6,296 bases of DNA from an uncultured Eubacteriales bacterium (GTDB lineage Bacteria > Bacillota > Clostridia > Christensenellales > UBA1242). This document shows, one piece after another, positions 1 through 5,067 of the stretch. Positions within the stretch are counted from its first letter, which is position 1. The number at the start of each line of letters is the position of its first letter. A model generated the notes under the pieces. The model was not told where the DNA came from. It did not search any database and saw nothing but the letters and a program-made list of their open reading frames with translations. Made by a program: the position numbers and the translations under genes. Location of the stretch: contig CATZIR010000037.1 in assembly GCA_958420145.1 (NCBI GenBank), positions 1 through 6,296 on the forward strand. The letters run 5' to 3'.

Positions 1-67
1 CACAATTCTTTAACTTTTTTTAATTTTTTTCTATTTTTTTGCTATATTTTCTTGACTTTTCACGCAC

Positions 68-100
68 AAAAAAAGCGTGTTTTATCTATTCTCCACGCTT
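68..100 (-). terminator. Intrinsic terminator of the Cys-rich gene, overlapping its stop codon
   Basis: On the minus strand a perfect 7-bp stem (AAGCGTG pairing with CACGCTT, positions 94-100 and 73-79) with a 14-base loop runs directly into a run of seven T (74-68). The upstream arm lies in the last codons of the 61-aa gene and its TAA stop (84-82) lies in the loop, so the coding end and the terminator are fused. The CACGC at 61-65 can also pair with GCGTG at 75-79. That gives a weaker alternative hairpin, which could stop plus-strand transcription coming from the left. Confidence 0.7.
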
Positions 101-267
101 GCAATGGTTTCTAATTTCTTTTTATAGAGTTCTTCGGGGGTGATGTTGATTATGATACAACTTTCGCAATTACCCAAACACCCTACTTCTATCGTGTCTA
201 GCGTGCATTCTCCATCCAACTGATATATACAAAATTTGTTATCGCATAAAATTTCATTCTTTTCCAT
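82..267 (-). CDS. Small six-cysteine protein, DUF1540-like, function unknown
   Basis: 61 aa with six cysteines at residues 8, 13, 21, 30, 34 and 37 (C-x4-C-x7-C-x8-C-x3-C-x2-C), followed by a charged helical tail (about 42-58). Seen: no signal peptide or membrane segment, and all cysteines lie in the first 37 residues, which suggests a small metal-binding or cysteine-cluster fold in the cytoplasm. Family knowledge: the pattern Cys...Cys-I-Y...G-x-Cys-T-L...I...G-x-Cys-x2-Cys resembles short Cys-rich proteins common in Clostridia, such as those annotated DUF1540. This is a resemblance from memory, not a proven match. The start is supported by GAGG at 281-278, 10 bases before the ATG, and by a consensus promoter just upstream. 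It is divergent from the XRE regulator gene, which could control it. Metal ligand and role are unknown. Confidence 0.8.
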   Translation of the reverse strand: MEKNEILCDNKFCIYQLDGECTLDTIEVGCLGNCESCIIINITPEELYKKKLETIASVENR

Positions 268-288
268 AAACTAATTGCCTCACAGTCT

Positions 289-317
289 ATTATAGGGATT
301 TTCACTCCATATGTCAA
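289..317 (-). promoter_or_regulatory. Consensus SigA-type promoter for the Cys-rich gene
   Basis: The minus strand reads TTGACA (317-312), a 17-base spacer, then TATAAT (294-289). Both hexamers match the housekeeping consensus perfectly and the spacing is ideal. Transcription should start near 284-281, giving a leader of about 15-18 bases that begins at the Shine-Dalgarno. A full-consensus promoter predicts strong expression unless repressed. Its -35 box sits where the -35 region of the opposing XRE gene would be. Confidence 0.85.
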
Positions 318-331
318 CTACTTTATTATTT

Positions 332-348
332 TATAATTTTTTTGAGGT
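332..348 (+). promoter_or_regulatory. Candidate -10 box and RBS of the XRE gene
   Basis: TATAAT at 332-337 is a perfect -10 box, but no good -35 is visible 17 bases upstream (the sequence there is ATATGT). GAGGT at 344-348 lies 7 bases before the ATG at 356 and decides that start over the in-frame ATG at 311. If this -10 is used, transcription begins at about the Shine-Dalgarno, so the leader is very short. The -10 box also sits in a T-rich stretch and could be fortuitous. Confidence 0.4.
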
Positions 349-355
349 AATTAAG

Positions 356-565
356 ATGAATACGAACAATTTTGGATTGAATTTATCAAAAAAACGCAAT
401 AAATTAGGAATTTCTGCCTATGAGTTGTCGCTTAGACTTGGCAAAGATTCAACATACATTAATAAAATAGAAAATGGCAAAGTTTATCCAAGTTTTCCAA
501 TGTTATTTGAAATTGCCGAAGCACTTGGAATTGAAACATACCAACTCTTTATTGATGAGAAATAA
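356..565 (+). CDS. Small XRE/Cro-family helix-turn-helix DNA-binding protein
   Basis: 69 aa from the ATG at 356, essentially a lone HTH_3 domain. Residues about 8-17 form the first helix (LNLSKKRNKL), 19-28 the second (ISAYELSLRL), and 31-40 the recognition helix, with the family-typical Y-I-N-K-I-E-N-G followed by P-S and then A-E-A-L-G-I near 54-59. This is the usual Xre, SinR or Cro layout, so it should bind an operator as a dimer. There is no extra ligand or oligomerisation domain. An upstream in-frame ATG at 311 would add 15 residues, but it lies inside the divergent promoter and has no RBS, so I reject it. The gene is convergent with the PLP-enzyme gene and divergent from the Cys-rich gene. 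The natural hypothesis is autoregulation plus control of that neighbour. Targets cannot be read from the sequence. Confidence 0.9.
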   Translation: MNTNNFGLNLSKKRNKLGISAYELSLRLGKDSTYINKIENGKVYPSFPMLFEIAEALGIETYQLFIDEK

Positions 566-579
566 TATGACAATGTATG

Positions 580-614
580 AAAAAAGCAAAAGTTTTAGAA
601 ACTTTTGCTTTTTT
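580..614. terminator. Bidirectional terminator between the XRE and PLP-enzyme genes
   Basis: A perfect 16-bp inverted repeat (580-595 with 599-614) has a 3-base centre (TAG) and is flanked by six A on the left and six T on the right. It therefore gives a hairpin plus T-tract on both strands. It begins 14 bases after the XRE stop and abuts the stop codon of the minus-strand PLP-enzyme gene (617-615), so it serves both convergent genes. Confidence 0.9.
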
Positions 615-1796
615 CTATTTAACTCCGAGAATATCCAGTACTTCTTTAATTGCAACCATTGCTTTATCCATTTGTTCTTTTGTGTGAGTAGCTGTGTATG
701 AAGTTCTAAGTAGTGCATAACCAACTGGTGTAGCTGGACTTACAACTGGATTAACATAAATTCCCCTATCTAATAACAATTTGCAAGCAACAAAAGCCTT
801 TTCATCATCATAAACATAAATTGGAATGATTGGTGTTGTGCTATCAATAATCTTTACACCAAGTTCTTTTAGACCTTGACGCATATAGTTTGAAATATTT
901 TGAAGATCTTTTACTCTTTGTGGATTTTCTTTTAACAATCTCAATGACTCTCTTGCACATGCTATTGATGCAGGTGTTATACTTGCACTAAAAATATATG
1001 GTCTTGAAGTATGTTTGACATATTCAACAACTCTTTGACTTGCAACCATATATCCACCAAGAGATGCCAAACTTTTGCTAAATGTTCCCATAATAATATC
1101 GACATCATCTTCAAGCCCAAAGTGCTCAGCAGTACCCCTACCATATTCTCCCAAAACTCCAAGTCCATGAGCATCATCAACCATAACTCTTGCACCATAT
1201 TTTTTCGCAAGTCTTACAATATCTGGGAGTTTACAAATTTCTCCACTCATACTAAACACACCATCGGTTACAATCAAAATTCCACAAGTTGATGGCACTT
1301 GTTTTAGTTTTTCTTCCAAGTCATTCATGTCTGAATGTTCAAATCTTATCATTTTTGCATATGAAAGTTTTATTGCATCATAAATGCTAGCGTGATTTTC
1401 TTTATCACACAAAACAACATCATTTCTTCCTGCAACTGCACTTATTATTCCCAGATTGCTTTGAAACCCTGTTGAGAAAGTCATACAGGCTTCTTTATGT
1501 AAAAACTCTGCTAACTCTTGTTCTAGTTTTATATGAATATCAAGAGTTCCATTCAAAAATCTTGAACCACTGCAACCAGTGCCATATTGTCTTAATGCTT
1601 TCACTCCTGCTTCAATTACTTTTGGTTCACTTGTAAAACCAAGATAATTATTTGAACCAATCATAATTGTTTCTTTTCCTTCCATTTGAACGATAGTATC
1701 TTGTCCAGACTCTAGTTCGTGAAAATATGGGTAAATACCCTTTTCTTTTACCAAATCAAATATTTGTTCTTTTTCAATTTTTTCGAATAAATCCAT
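615..1796 (-). CDS. PLP-dependent alpha-oxoamine synthase, serine palmitoyltransferase-like
   Basis: 393 aa, full length for the family of Kbl, BioF, HemA and serine palmitoyltransferase (SPT), which condense an amino acid with an acyl thioester and release CO2. Visible catalytic features are the phosphate-binding STGFQSN (108-114), H135 stacking on PLP (NHASI), D207 and H210 (VDDAHG), the Schiff-base lysine K241 (GTFSKSLASLGGY), and carboxylate-binding R364. Three points favour SPT over Kbl or BioF, by comparison from memory: the N-terminal GIYPYF (20-25), GTFSKSLAS rather than the GTLGKALGG type of Kbl, and SPATP (353-357) in place of the PPATP substrate loop of bacterial SPT. No tdh or biotin gene lies beside it, which argues weakly against Kbl and BioF roles. 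SPT would make 3-ketodihydrosphingosine from serine and palmitoyl thioester in the cytosol. The start is supported by AAGGAG at 1808-1803. Family is certain; substrate is inferred. Confidence 0.93.
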   Translation of the reverse strand: MDLFEKIEKEQIFDLVKEKGIYPYFHELESGQDTIVQMEGKETIMIGSNNYLGFTSEPKVIEAGVKALRQYGTGCSGSRFLNGTLDIHIKLEQELAEFLHKEACMTFSTGFQSNLGIISAVAGRNDVVLCDKENHASIYDAIKLSYAKMIRFEHSDMNDLEEKLKQVPSTCGILIVTDGVFSMSGEICKLPDIVRLAKKYGARVMVDDAHGLGVLGEYGRGTAEHFGLEDDVDIIMGTFSKSLASLGGYMVASQRVVEYVKHTSRPYIFSASITPASIACARESLRLLKENPQRVKDLQNISNYMRQGLKELGVKIIDSTTPIIPIYVYDDEKAFVACKLLLDRGIYVNPVVSPATPVGYALLRTSYTATHTKEQMDKAMVAIKEVLDILGVK

Positions 1797-1892
1797 TTAC
1801 TACTCCTTTTTATATTAAAAATAATAAACAAAATTGTGCAAATAACGAAAAATCAACTTTAAATCCAATTGCTAAATTTTGTCTATATAATC

Positions 1893-1921
1893 ATAATACA
1901 AGATTTTATTTGGTAAGTCAA
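1893..1921 (-). promoter_or_regulatory. SigA-type promoter for the alpha-oxoamine synthase gene
   Basis: TTGACT (1921-1916), a 17-base spacer, then TATTAT (1898-1893) on the minus strand: five of six consensus matches in each box. The predicted start is near 1886, leaving a leader of about 90 bases before the ATG. A second possible -10 (TATAAT, 1946-1941) lies farther upstream but lacks a convincing -35. Confidence 0.8.
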
Positions 1922-1993
1922 TTTTTTGATCATAGTACTCATTATAACAACATATTCATTTTCTACAGGAAATAAGTTAGAAAAAGTTCGAAA

Positions 1994-2022
1994 AAAAAAG
2001 AGCAAATGTTTTGCTCTTTTTT
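1994..2022 (-). terminator. Intrinsic terminator of the 212-aa gene
   Basis: A 13-bp inverted repeat (1994-2006 with 2010-2022) has a GAGCAAA/TTTGCTC core and a 3-base centre. On the minus strand it is followed by a T tract running to about 1991. It starts 7 bases after the stop codon of the 212-aa gene. The T run on the other side makes it potentially bidirectional. Confidence 0.85.
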
Positions 2023-2029
2023 GATGTCC

Positions 2030-2668
2030 TTAGCCGTTTGTTGGATATAGTGGCAAATCGAACACACCTGCACATACTTCTTGTGAGTAGTCTTGACATT
2101 GTGGTATTCTGCAATAGCCATAACTTGGCACAAGGATGTCTGCGTCTGCGGTAACTCTTAAAATAACAGTTACGCAACCACTGACAACTGCTGTTGCTGT
2201 GTCGCCTTGGAATTCGCCGTCCGAACAAACCATTGCGCCATAACCTTGAACTTCAAAAGGAATTACTGAGTTACATGGCACGCACATAACAACATCTTTG
2301 TCGATGGTTAGTGTTGCAGTGCCTGTTCCAGCAGTTCCTGTTGCATCTGTAAAGTTGACTAAAATTGGAATGTTTATATCACCTGTTACTCTTGCAAAGT
2401 TTGGTCTATCGTCAAATCTATCAATAACTAGGTCAGTTAAAGTTGCTGGTCCATTTGAAGCACAACTTACGAAAGTTAATGGATAAGTAACTTCTTCTGG
2501 GTTTAGATTAGTAAGTGTTAAAGATATATTTTCGATATGTATTTGAGTCATACAAGAATCAAAAACCTTTGTCGTGTGAATACAAACTTTTTCGCATAGT
2601 CCATTTACAGGATTGCCAGTTATAGGTCCGGGACACCTATCCGTTCTATTATTCGTGAAAAATGACAT
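2030..2668 (-). CDS. Conserved-type 12-cysteine beta-rich protein, possibly spore-surface; function unknown
   Basis: 212 aa with cysteines at 12, 25, 29, 39, 69, 129, 132, 148, 165, 186, 191 and 199. There is no signal peptide and no hydrophobic helix. The body is dominated by Thr, Val, Ile and Gly in alternating beta-like patterns, with a Thr/Gly stretch at 110-119. Distinctive segments are CPGPITGNP (12-20), TKVFDSC (33-39), RPNFARVTG (88-96) and the tail ILVPSYGYC...CQDYSQEVC (178-199). I recall similar N-terminal KVFDSC and C-terminal PSYGYC proteins in clostridial genomes, some with spore-coat-type annotations, but I cannot confirm a family here. The many cysteines without a secretion signal would fit an intracellularly assembled, cross-linked structure such as a spore coat; this is inference. 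The RBS is excellent (AGGAGGT at 2683-2677, 8 bases before the ATG) and the gene forms its own unit with terminator. It looks less AT-rich than its neighbours. Confidence 0.85.
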   Translation of the reverse strand: MSFFTNNRTDRCPGPITGNPVNGLCEKVCIHTTKVFDSCMTQIHIENISLTLTNLNPEEVTYPLTFVSCASNGPATLTDLVIDRFDDRPNFARVTGDINIPILVNFTDATGTAGTGTATLTIDKDVVMCVPCNSVIPFEVQGYGAMVCSDGEFQGDTATAVVSGCVTVILRVTADADILVPSYGYCRIPQCQDYSQEVCAGVFDLPLYPTNG

Positions 2669-2701
2669 AATATTATACCTCCTAAAATAGCCCGTATATT
2701 A

Positions 2702-2730
2702 AATGATATGTGAAAGGTCATAAAATTGTG
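2702..2730 (-). promoter_or_regulatory. Promoter region of the 212-aa gene; sporulation-sigma-like candidate
   Basis: The minus strand reads CACA (2730-2727), 16 bases, then CATATCATT (2710-2702). This is close to the SigK pattern ACA-N16-CATAnnnTA as I know it, with the final A missing. A competing weak SigA reading in the same region is ATGACC (4/6), 17 bases, TATACG (4/6). No strong housekeeping promoter exists between the terminator at 2743 and the RBS at 2683, so one of these weak boxes, or another, must serve the gene. The assignment is tentative. Confidence 0.3.
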
Positions 2731-2733
2731 CAA

Positions 2734-2763
2734 AAATAAAAATGCTAGAAGTAATTTCTAGCA
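2734..2763 (-). terminator. Terminator of the engB-metallopeptidase operon
   Basis: A perfect 8-bp stem TGCTAGAA/TTCTAGCA (2763-2756 with 2750-2743 on the minus strand) with a 5-base loop is followed by the T-rich tail TTTTTATTTTT. It lies about 137 bases beyond the peptidase stop codon. That distance leaves an unusually long 3' tail compared with the other genes here, whose terminators start within about 30 bases of the stop. Confidence 0.85.
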
Positions 2764-2787
2764 AATTTATGTGTTTTTATCTTAAAA

Positions 2788-2874
2788 CTATTTATAAAAC
2801 TGTTTGCACTGTGGCTGTAGTTTATGAGAAGTATTTACTCTTGCTCTATTACCAACTTTAGAACTTGCTTTCAT
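2788..2874 (-). CDS. Doubtful 28-aa basic ORF in the operon 3' tail
   Basis: The ATG at 2874 opens 28 codons ending in TAG at 2788. The peptide is strongly basic, with five Lys, two Arg and one His, and has a single Cys (C23). The frame stays open upstream to a TTG at 2910 that overlaps the end of the peptidase gene, giving 40 aa, and has a stop only seven codons before that. No good Shine-Dalgarno precedes either start. It could be a small protein, a frame-shifted tail of the peptidase, or just untranslated RNA before the terminator. I list it because it fills an otherwise unexplained stretch. Confidence 0.2.
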   Translation of the reverse strand: MKASSKVGNRARVNTSHKLQPQCKQFYK

Positions 2875-2899
2875 TTCGGTTGTTTTTGCTCTTGTTAGT

Positions 2900-4390
2900 T
2901 TATTGTTCAAAGTGATTTTGATTAGTGCTATCTAGTGAGTCAATAAAATTTTGCTTGTCTATGTGATTAGATAACATCTTTTTGAGTTTGAACCTTTCCA
3001 CTCTAGTGGTAAAAACTTCTAAGGCGATTTTTTGCAAAATTTCGTTGTTAAACTTTACTTCGCCATCAGCCTTTGGATACAACTCTTTGTAGTAGTCTGG
3101 ATTAGAATCCATTAGGTAGAAGTGGAATTTTTTGCTGTCGGCTAAACAATCCAAAATTAGTTCGTCACTAACCTCAATACCTGCTCTAACGGCAATTCTA
3201 GATGCAAGCAAGTCAATCACTGTTTGCACTCTTTTTTCTCGTTGCTGTGGCATAAAATTGTTAGATTTTTCAAACAATGCTTTGGTTATAATTCGTTGAA
3301 TGTCGTTAGTTTTTAGCCCTTCTCTTTCGTAGTTTTGGTCTACAAAACCAACACAAATTAAAAGATAGTTATAAAACTCACCACATTTTAGTTTTTCTGG
3401 CAAATTATTGCCATTTATTTTTTCGCCATTTTTGGCTTTTGCAATAATTTCCATAACGGCTTTATTGATAACTTTACAATCTAAGTGCGTAGAGTTTTGT
3501 GCCTTGCTAATATATTCTTTTATGATTCGCTTTTCTAGATGTCTAACAAGTCTTGGTCTAATGTATTTATCAAAGTATAGTTTGTTGTCATCTGTTAAGT
3601 AAAAATCACTAAGTATGTTGTCTAAAGTTAGTTTGTTTGATTGATTTTCGTATTTGAAAAAATATAGGTCAACAAGAGACTTATAGGCTTCGGTTAGCAC
3701 TGCTCTTGAATCTGTTGAATAGTCAATTCCAAGCCAGTTATTCACTTGTGAAATGCTTAGGTATGTATCGAGCGACAAGATTAGTTTTATAATTTTACTA
3801 TCTGTTGTGCGATTACATTTTTCTCTAACAAGTGCAAAAAATTGTTTTAGACCGCCCGAAAAATGCGCGTTTTTACACTCTTCTTCTCCAAGCAAATCAA
3901 CAAGTGATGCAAAAATGTTTGTGCAAAAGCCATAACTAGACGCAACATCGTTTGGAGAGTCTTTTATATTGGCTTTTTCGAGTGCTTTTGCTGTCCAGTA
4001 TGTGTTTGAGCCTTCGTTTAAGGCACGAGCGAGCATAATTTCGGTTAGTTCATCACCAACATTGTTATGTCTAATTTCCATTAGTCCAATGTTAATTTTT
4101 GGGTCTGTAACTTTTGTGCCAAGTGCGTGAAAAATTTCGTGAACATATGCCTTTGGATTGAGTATTTCCCTTTGCAAAACATACATTGTGTTAGTGTAGT
4201 AATCGTAGTATGATGAGCCATTTTGCTTTGACTCAATGTTTAGGTTATCTAGTTTGATTTTTGCGTCCAATTTAATTTTATTAGGCACAAAATCAAGGAC
4301 TATCTTTTCTATATTTTGCAAAAATTCATCGGCACTAACTACTAATGAACTATGCTTAAAAATATTTCTAAATTCGTTTGATGTTTTCAT
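2900..4390 (-). CDS. Predicted zinc metallopeptidase (HExxH), uncharacterised
   Basis: 496 aa. Residues 84-88 are HEIFH, the zincin motif with H84 and H88 as zinc ligands and E85 as catalytic base. Downstream, NEGSNTYWT (125-133) supplies E126 as a likely third ligand, as in gluzincin-like proteins with an NEG(x)nY segment. The preceding YYDYYTNTMYVLQ (61-73) resembles the beta-strand region that usually comes before the active helix. Residues about 195-490 look mostly helical and I recognise no domain. There is no signal peptide or membrane span, so it probably acts in the cytoplasm. The gene starts 10 bases after the engB stop. Its SD-like AAGGAAA (4402-4396) overlaps that stop codon, so co-transcription and coupled translation with engB are expected. 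Substrate is unknown. The motif could also belong to a non-peptidase zincin; activity is inferred from residues only. Confidence 0.85.
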   Translation of the reverse strand: MKTSNEFRNIFKHSSLVVSADEFLQNIEKIVLDFVPNKIKLDAKIKLDNLNIESKQNGSSYYDYYTNTMYVLQREILNPKAYVHEIFHALGTKVTDPKINIGLMEIRHNNVGDELTEIMLARALNEGSNTYWTAKALEKANIKDSPNDVASSYGFCTNIFASLVDLLGEEECKNAHFSGGLKQFFALVREKCNRTTDSKIIKLILSLDTYLSISQVNNWLGIDYSTDSRAVLTEAYKSLVDLYFFKYENQSNKLTLDNILSDFYLTDDNKLYFDKYIRPRLVRHLEKRIIKEYISKAQNSTHLDCKVINKAVMEIIAKAKNGEKINGNNLPEKLKCGEFYNYLLICVGFVDQNYEREGLKTNDIQRIITKALFEKSNNFMPQQREKRVQTVIDLLASRIAVRAGIEVSDELILDCLADSKKFHFYLMDSNPDYYKELYPKADGEVKFNNEILQKIALEVFTTRVERFKLKKMLSNHIDKQNFIDSLDSTNQNHFEQ

Positions 4391-4400
4391 TGATGTTTCC

Positions 4401-4991
4401 TTAGTCTATGTCCATATATTCGCTCATTTTGTCTGTTAGTTCCACAAGTCCTTGTTTTTTCTCGCTACTAACTACAACCATATTGCCTTTTGGAATGCCA
4501 ATTTGCCTTGAAATTGCTTCTACCTGCCTTGTTTGTTCGTTTCGTGATAATTCATCTGCCTTGGTTAGGACAACGACAAAGTTAGTGCGATTTGCAACCA
4601 AAAATTGGAGCATAATTAGGTCTAGTGGCGAAACATCGTGACGAATGTCTAGAAGCACAAAAACGCACTTAAGATTACTGCTCATTAAAAAATAATTTTC
4701 TATTAGTGTTACCCACTTTTGCTCTGCATCTTTGCTTGCTTTGTGGTAGCCATAACCTGGCAAATCGACGATGTGAAGTTCGCCACCATTCAAACTAAAA
4801 TAGTTTACAAACTTGGTTTTACCTGGTGTGCTAGATGTTTTTGCAAGTTTTGAGTTGCGAGTTAGCGCATTGATTAAACTACTCTTGCCCACATTACTTC
4901 TGCCAACAAAGGCAAATTGATTTTTTAGGTCTAGTAGCAAGTTTTTATCTTCTGCAACTGTAGTTAAAAATTCTGCTTTTTTGATTTCCAT
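4401..4991 (-). CDS. engB: Ribosome-biogenesis GTP-binding protein EngB/YsxC
   Basis: 196 aa, normal length for the family. All GTPase motifs are present: G1 GRSNVGKS (30-37), the family-typical TSSTPGKT for switch I/G2 (52-59), G3 DLPGYG (76-81), G4 TKAD (143-146) and G5 SSEK (175-178). EngB/YsxC is a usually essential GTPase that acts late in 50S ribosomal subunit assembly in the cytoplasm. The start MEIKKAEF aligns with the start of Bacillus YsxC as I remember it, so the ATG at 4991 is well placed, although no Shine-Dalgarno precedes it. An extended -10 promoter ends 6 bases before the ATG, implying a leaderless or nearly leaderless mRNA. The usual firmicute neighbours lon and clpX are absent. 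Here engB heads an operon with the metallopeptidase. Confidence 0.97.
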   Translation of the reverse strand: MEIKKAEFLTTVAEDKNLLLDLKNQFAFVGRSNVGKSSLINALTRNSKLAKTSSTPGKTKFVNYFSLNGGELHIVDLPGYGYHKASKDAEQKWVTLIENYFLMSSNLKCVFVLLDIRHDVSPLDLIMLQFLVANRTNFVVVLTKADELSRNEQTRQVEAISRQIGIPKGNMVVVSSEKKQGLVELTDKMSEYMDID

Positions 4992-4997
4992 ATGTGC

Positions 4998-5006
4998 ATT
5001 ATATCA
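4998..5006 (-). promoter_or_regulatory. Extended -10 promoter of engB, 6 bases from the start codon
   Basis: The minus strand reads TGATATAAT, a perfect TGn plus TATAAT. The -35 region (about TTTTAT, 5026-5021) is poor, as expected when an extended -10 carries the promoter. Only GCACAT separates the -10 from the ATG, so the first transcribed base should be at or next to the A of the start codon. Confidence 0.75.
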
Positions 5007-5035
5007 CACTTTTTTATAAAATAAAATACTTTTCA

Positions 5036-5066
5036 AAAAATAAAAATAGCGAGATAATTCTCGCTA
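5036..5066 (-). terminator. Intrinsic terminator of the 153-aa gene
   Basis: A perfect 8-bp stem TAGCGAGA/TCTCGCTA (5066-5059 with 5054-5047) with a 4-base loop is followed on the minus strand by TTTTTATTTTTT. It begins one base after the stop codon of the 153-aa gene and separates it from the engB promoter, which lies about 30 bases further on. Confidence 0.9.
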
Positions 5067-5067
5067 C

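Noticed and set aside
1..60. T-rich left edge as a promoter (TTGACT at 52-57)
   Set aside because: No -10 box lies at a workable distance on the plus strand, and nothing else recognisable is present.
311..355. Upstream ATG that would extend the XRE protein by 15 residues
   Set aside because: It overlaps the divergent promoter, has no ribosome binding site, and adds residues outside the HTH domain; GAGGT directly before the ATG at 356 fits better.
580..614. Perfect 16-bp inverted repeat as a possible mobile-element end or attachment site
   Set aside because: Its position between convergent stop codons with A and T tracts on both sides is fully explained by a bidirectional terminator.
474..724. 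Open frames on both strands (474-701 plus, 503-724 minus)
   Set aside because: They cross the XRE gene end and the bidirectional terminator, have low-complexity Phe- and Lys-rich translations, and lack start signals.
977..1292. Open frames inside the PLP-enzyme gene on both strands
   Set aside because: They are shadows of a well-conserved enzyme frame and have no family resemblance.
1727..1975. 82-codon plus-strand frame before the PLP-enzyme gene
   Set aside because: It covers the minus-strand start, leader and promoter of that gene, and its translation is typical of AT-rich non-coding DNA.
1977..2486. Frames 1977-2228 (minus) and 2298-2486 (plus) within the 212-aa gene
   Set aside because: One is an Arg-rich shadow that runs through the terminator and the other a low-complexity Val/Pro shadow; the 212-aa frame has the strong RBS and conserved-looking motifs.
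1830..2734. 13-base direct repeat AAAATTGTGCAAA at 1830-1842 and 2722-2734, each upstream of a minus-strand gene
   Set aside because: In AT-rich DNA of this length about one such repeat pair is expected by chance, and the distances to the start codons differ (33 and 53 bases).
3408..4641. Plus-strand frames opposite the peptidase and engB genes
   Set aside because: They are antisense shadows without ribosome binding sites, opposite a recognised GTPase and a zincin-motif protein.
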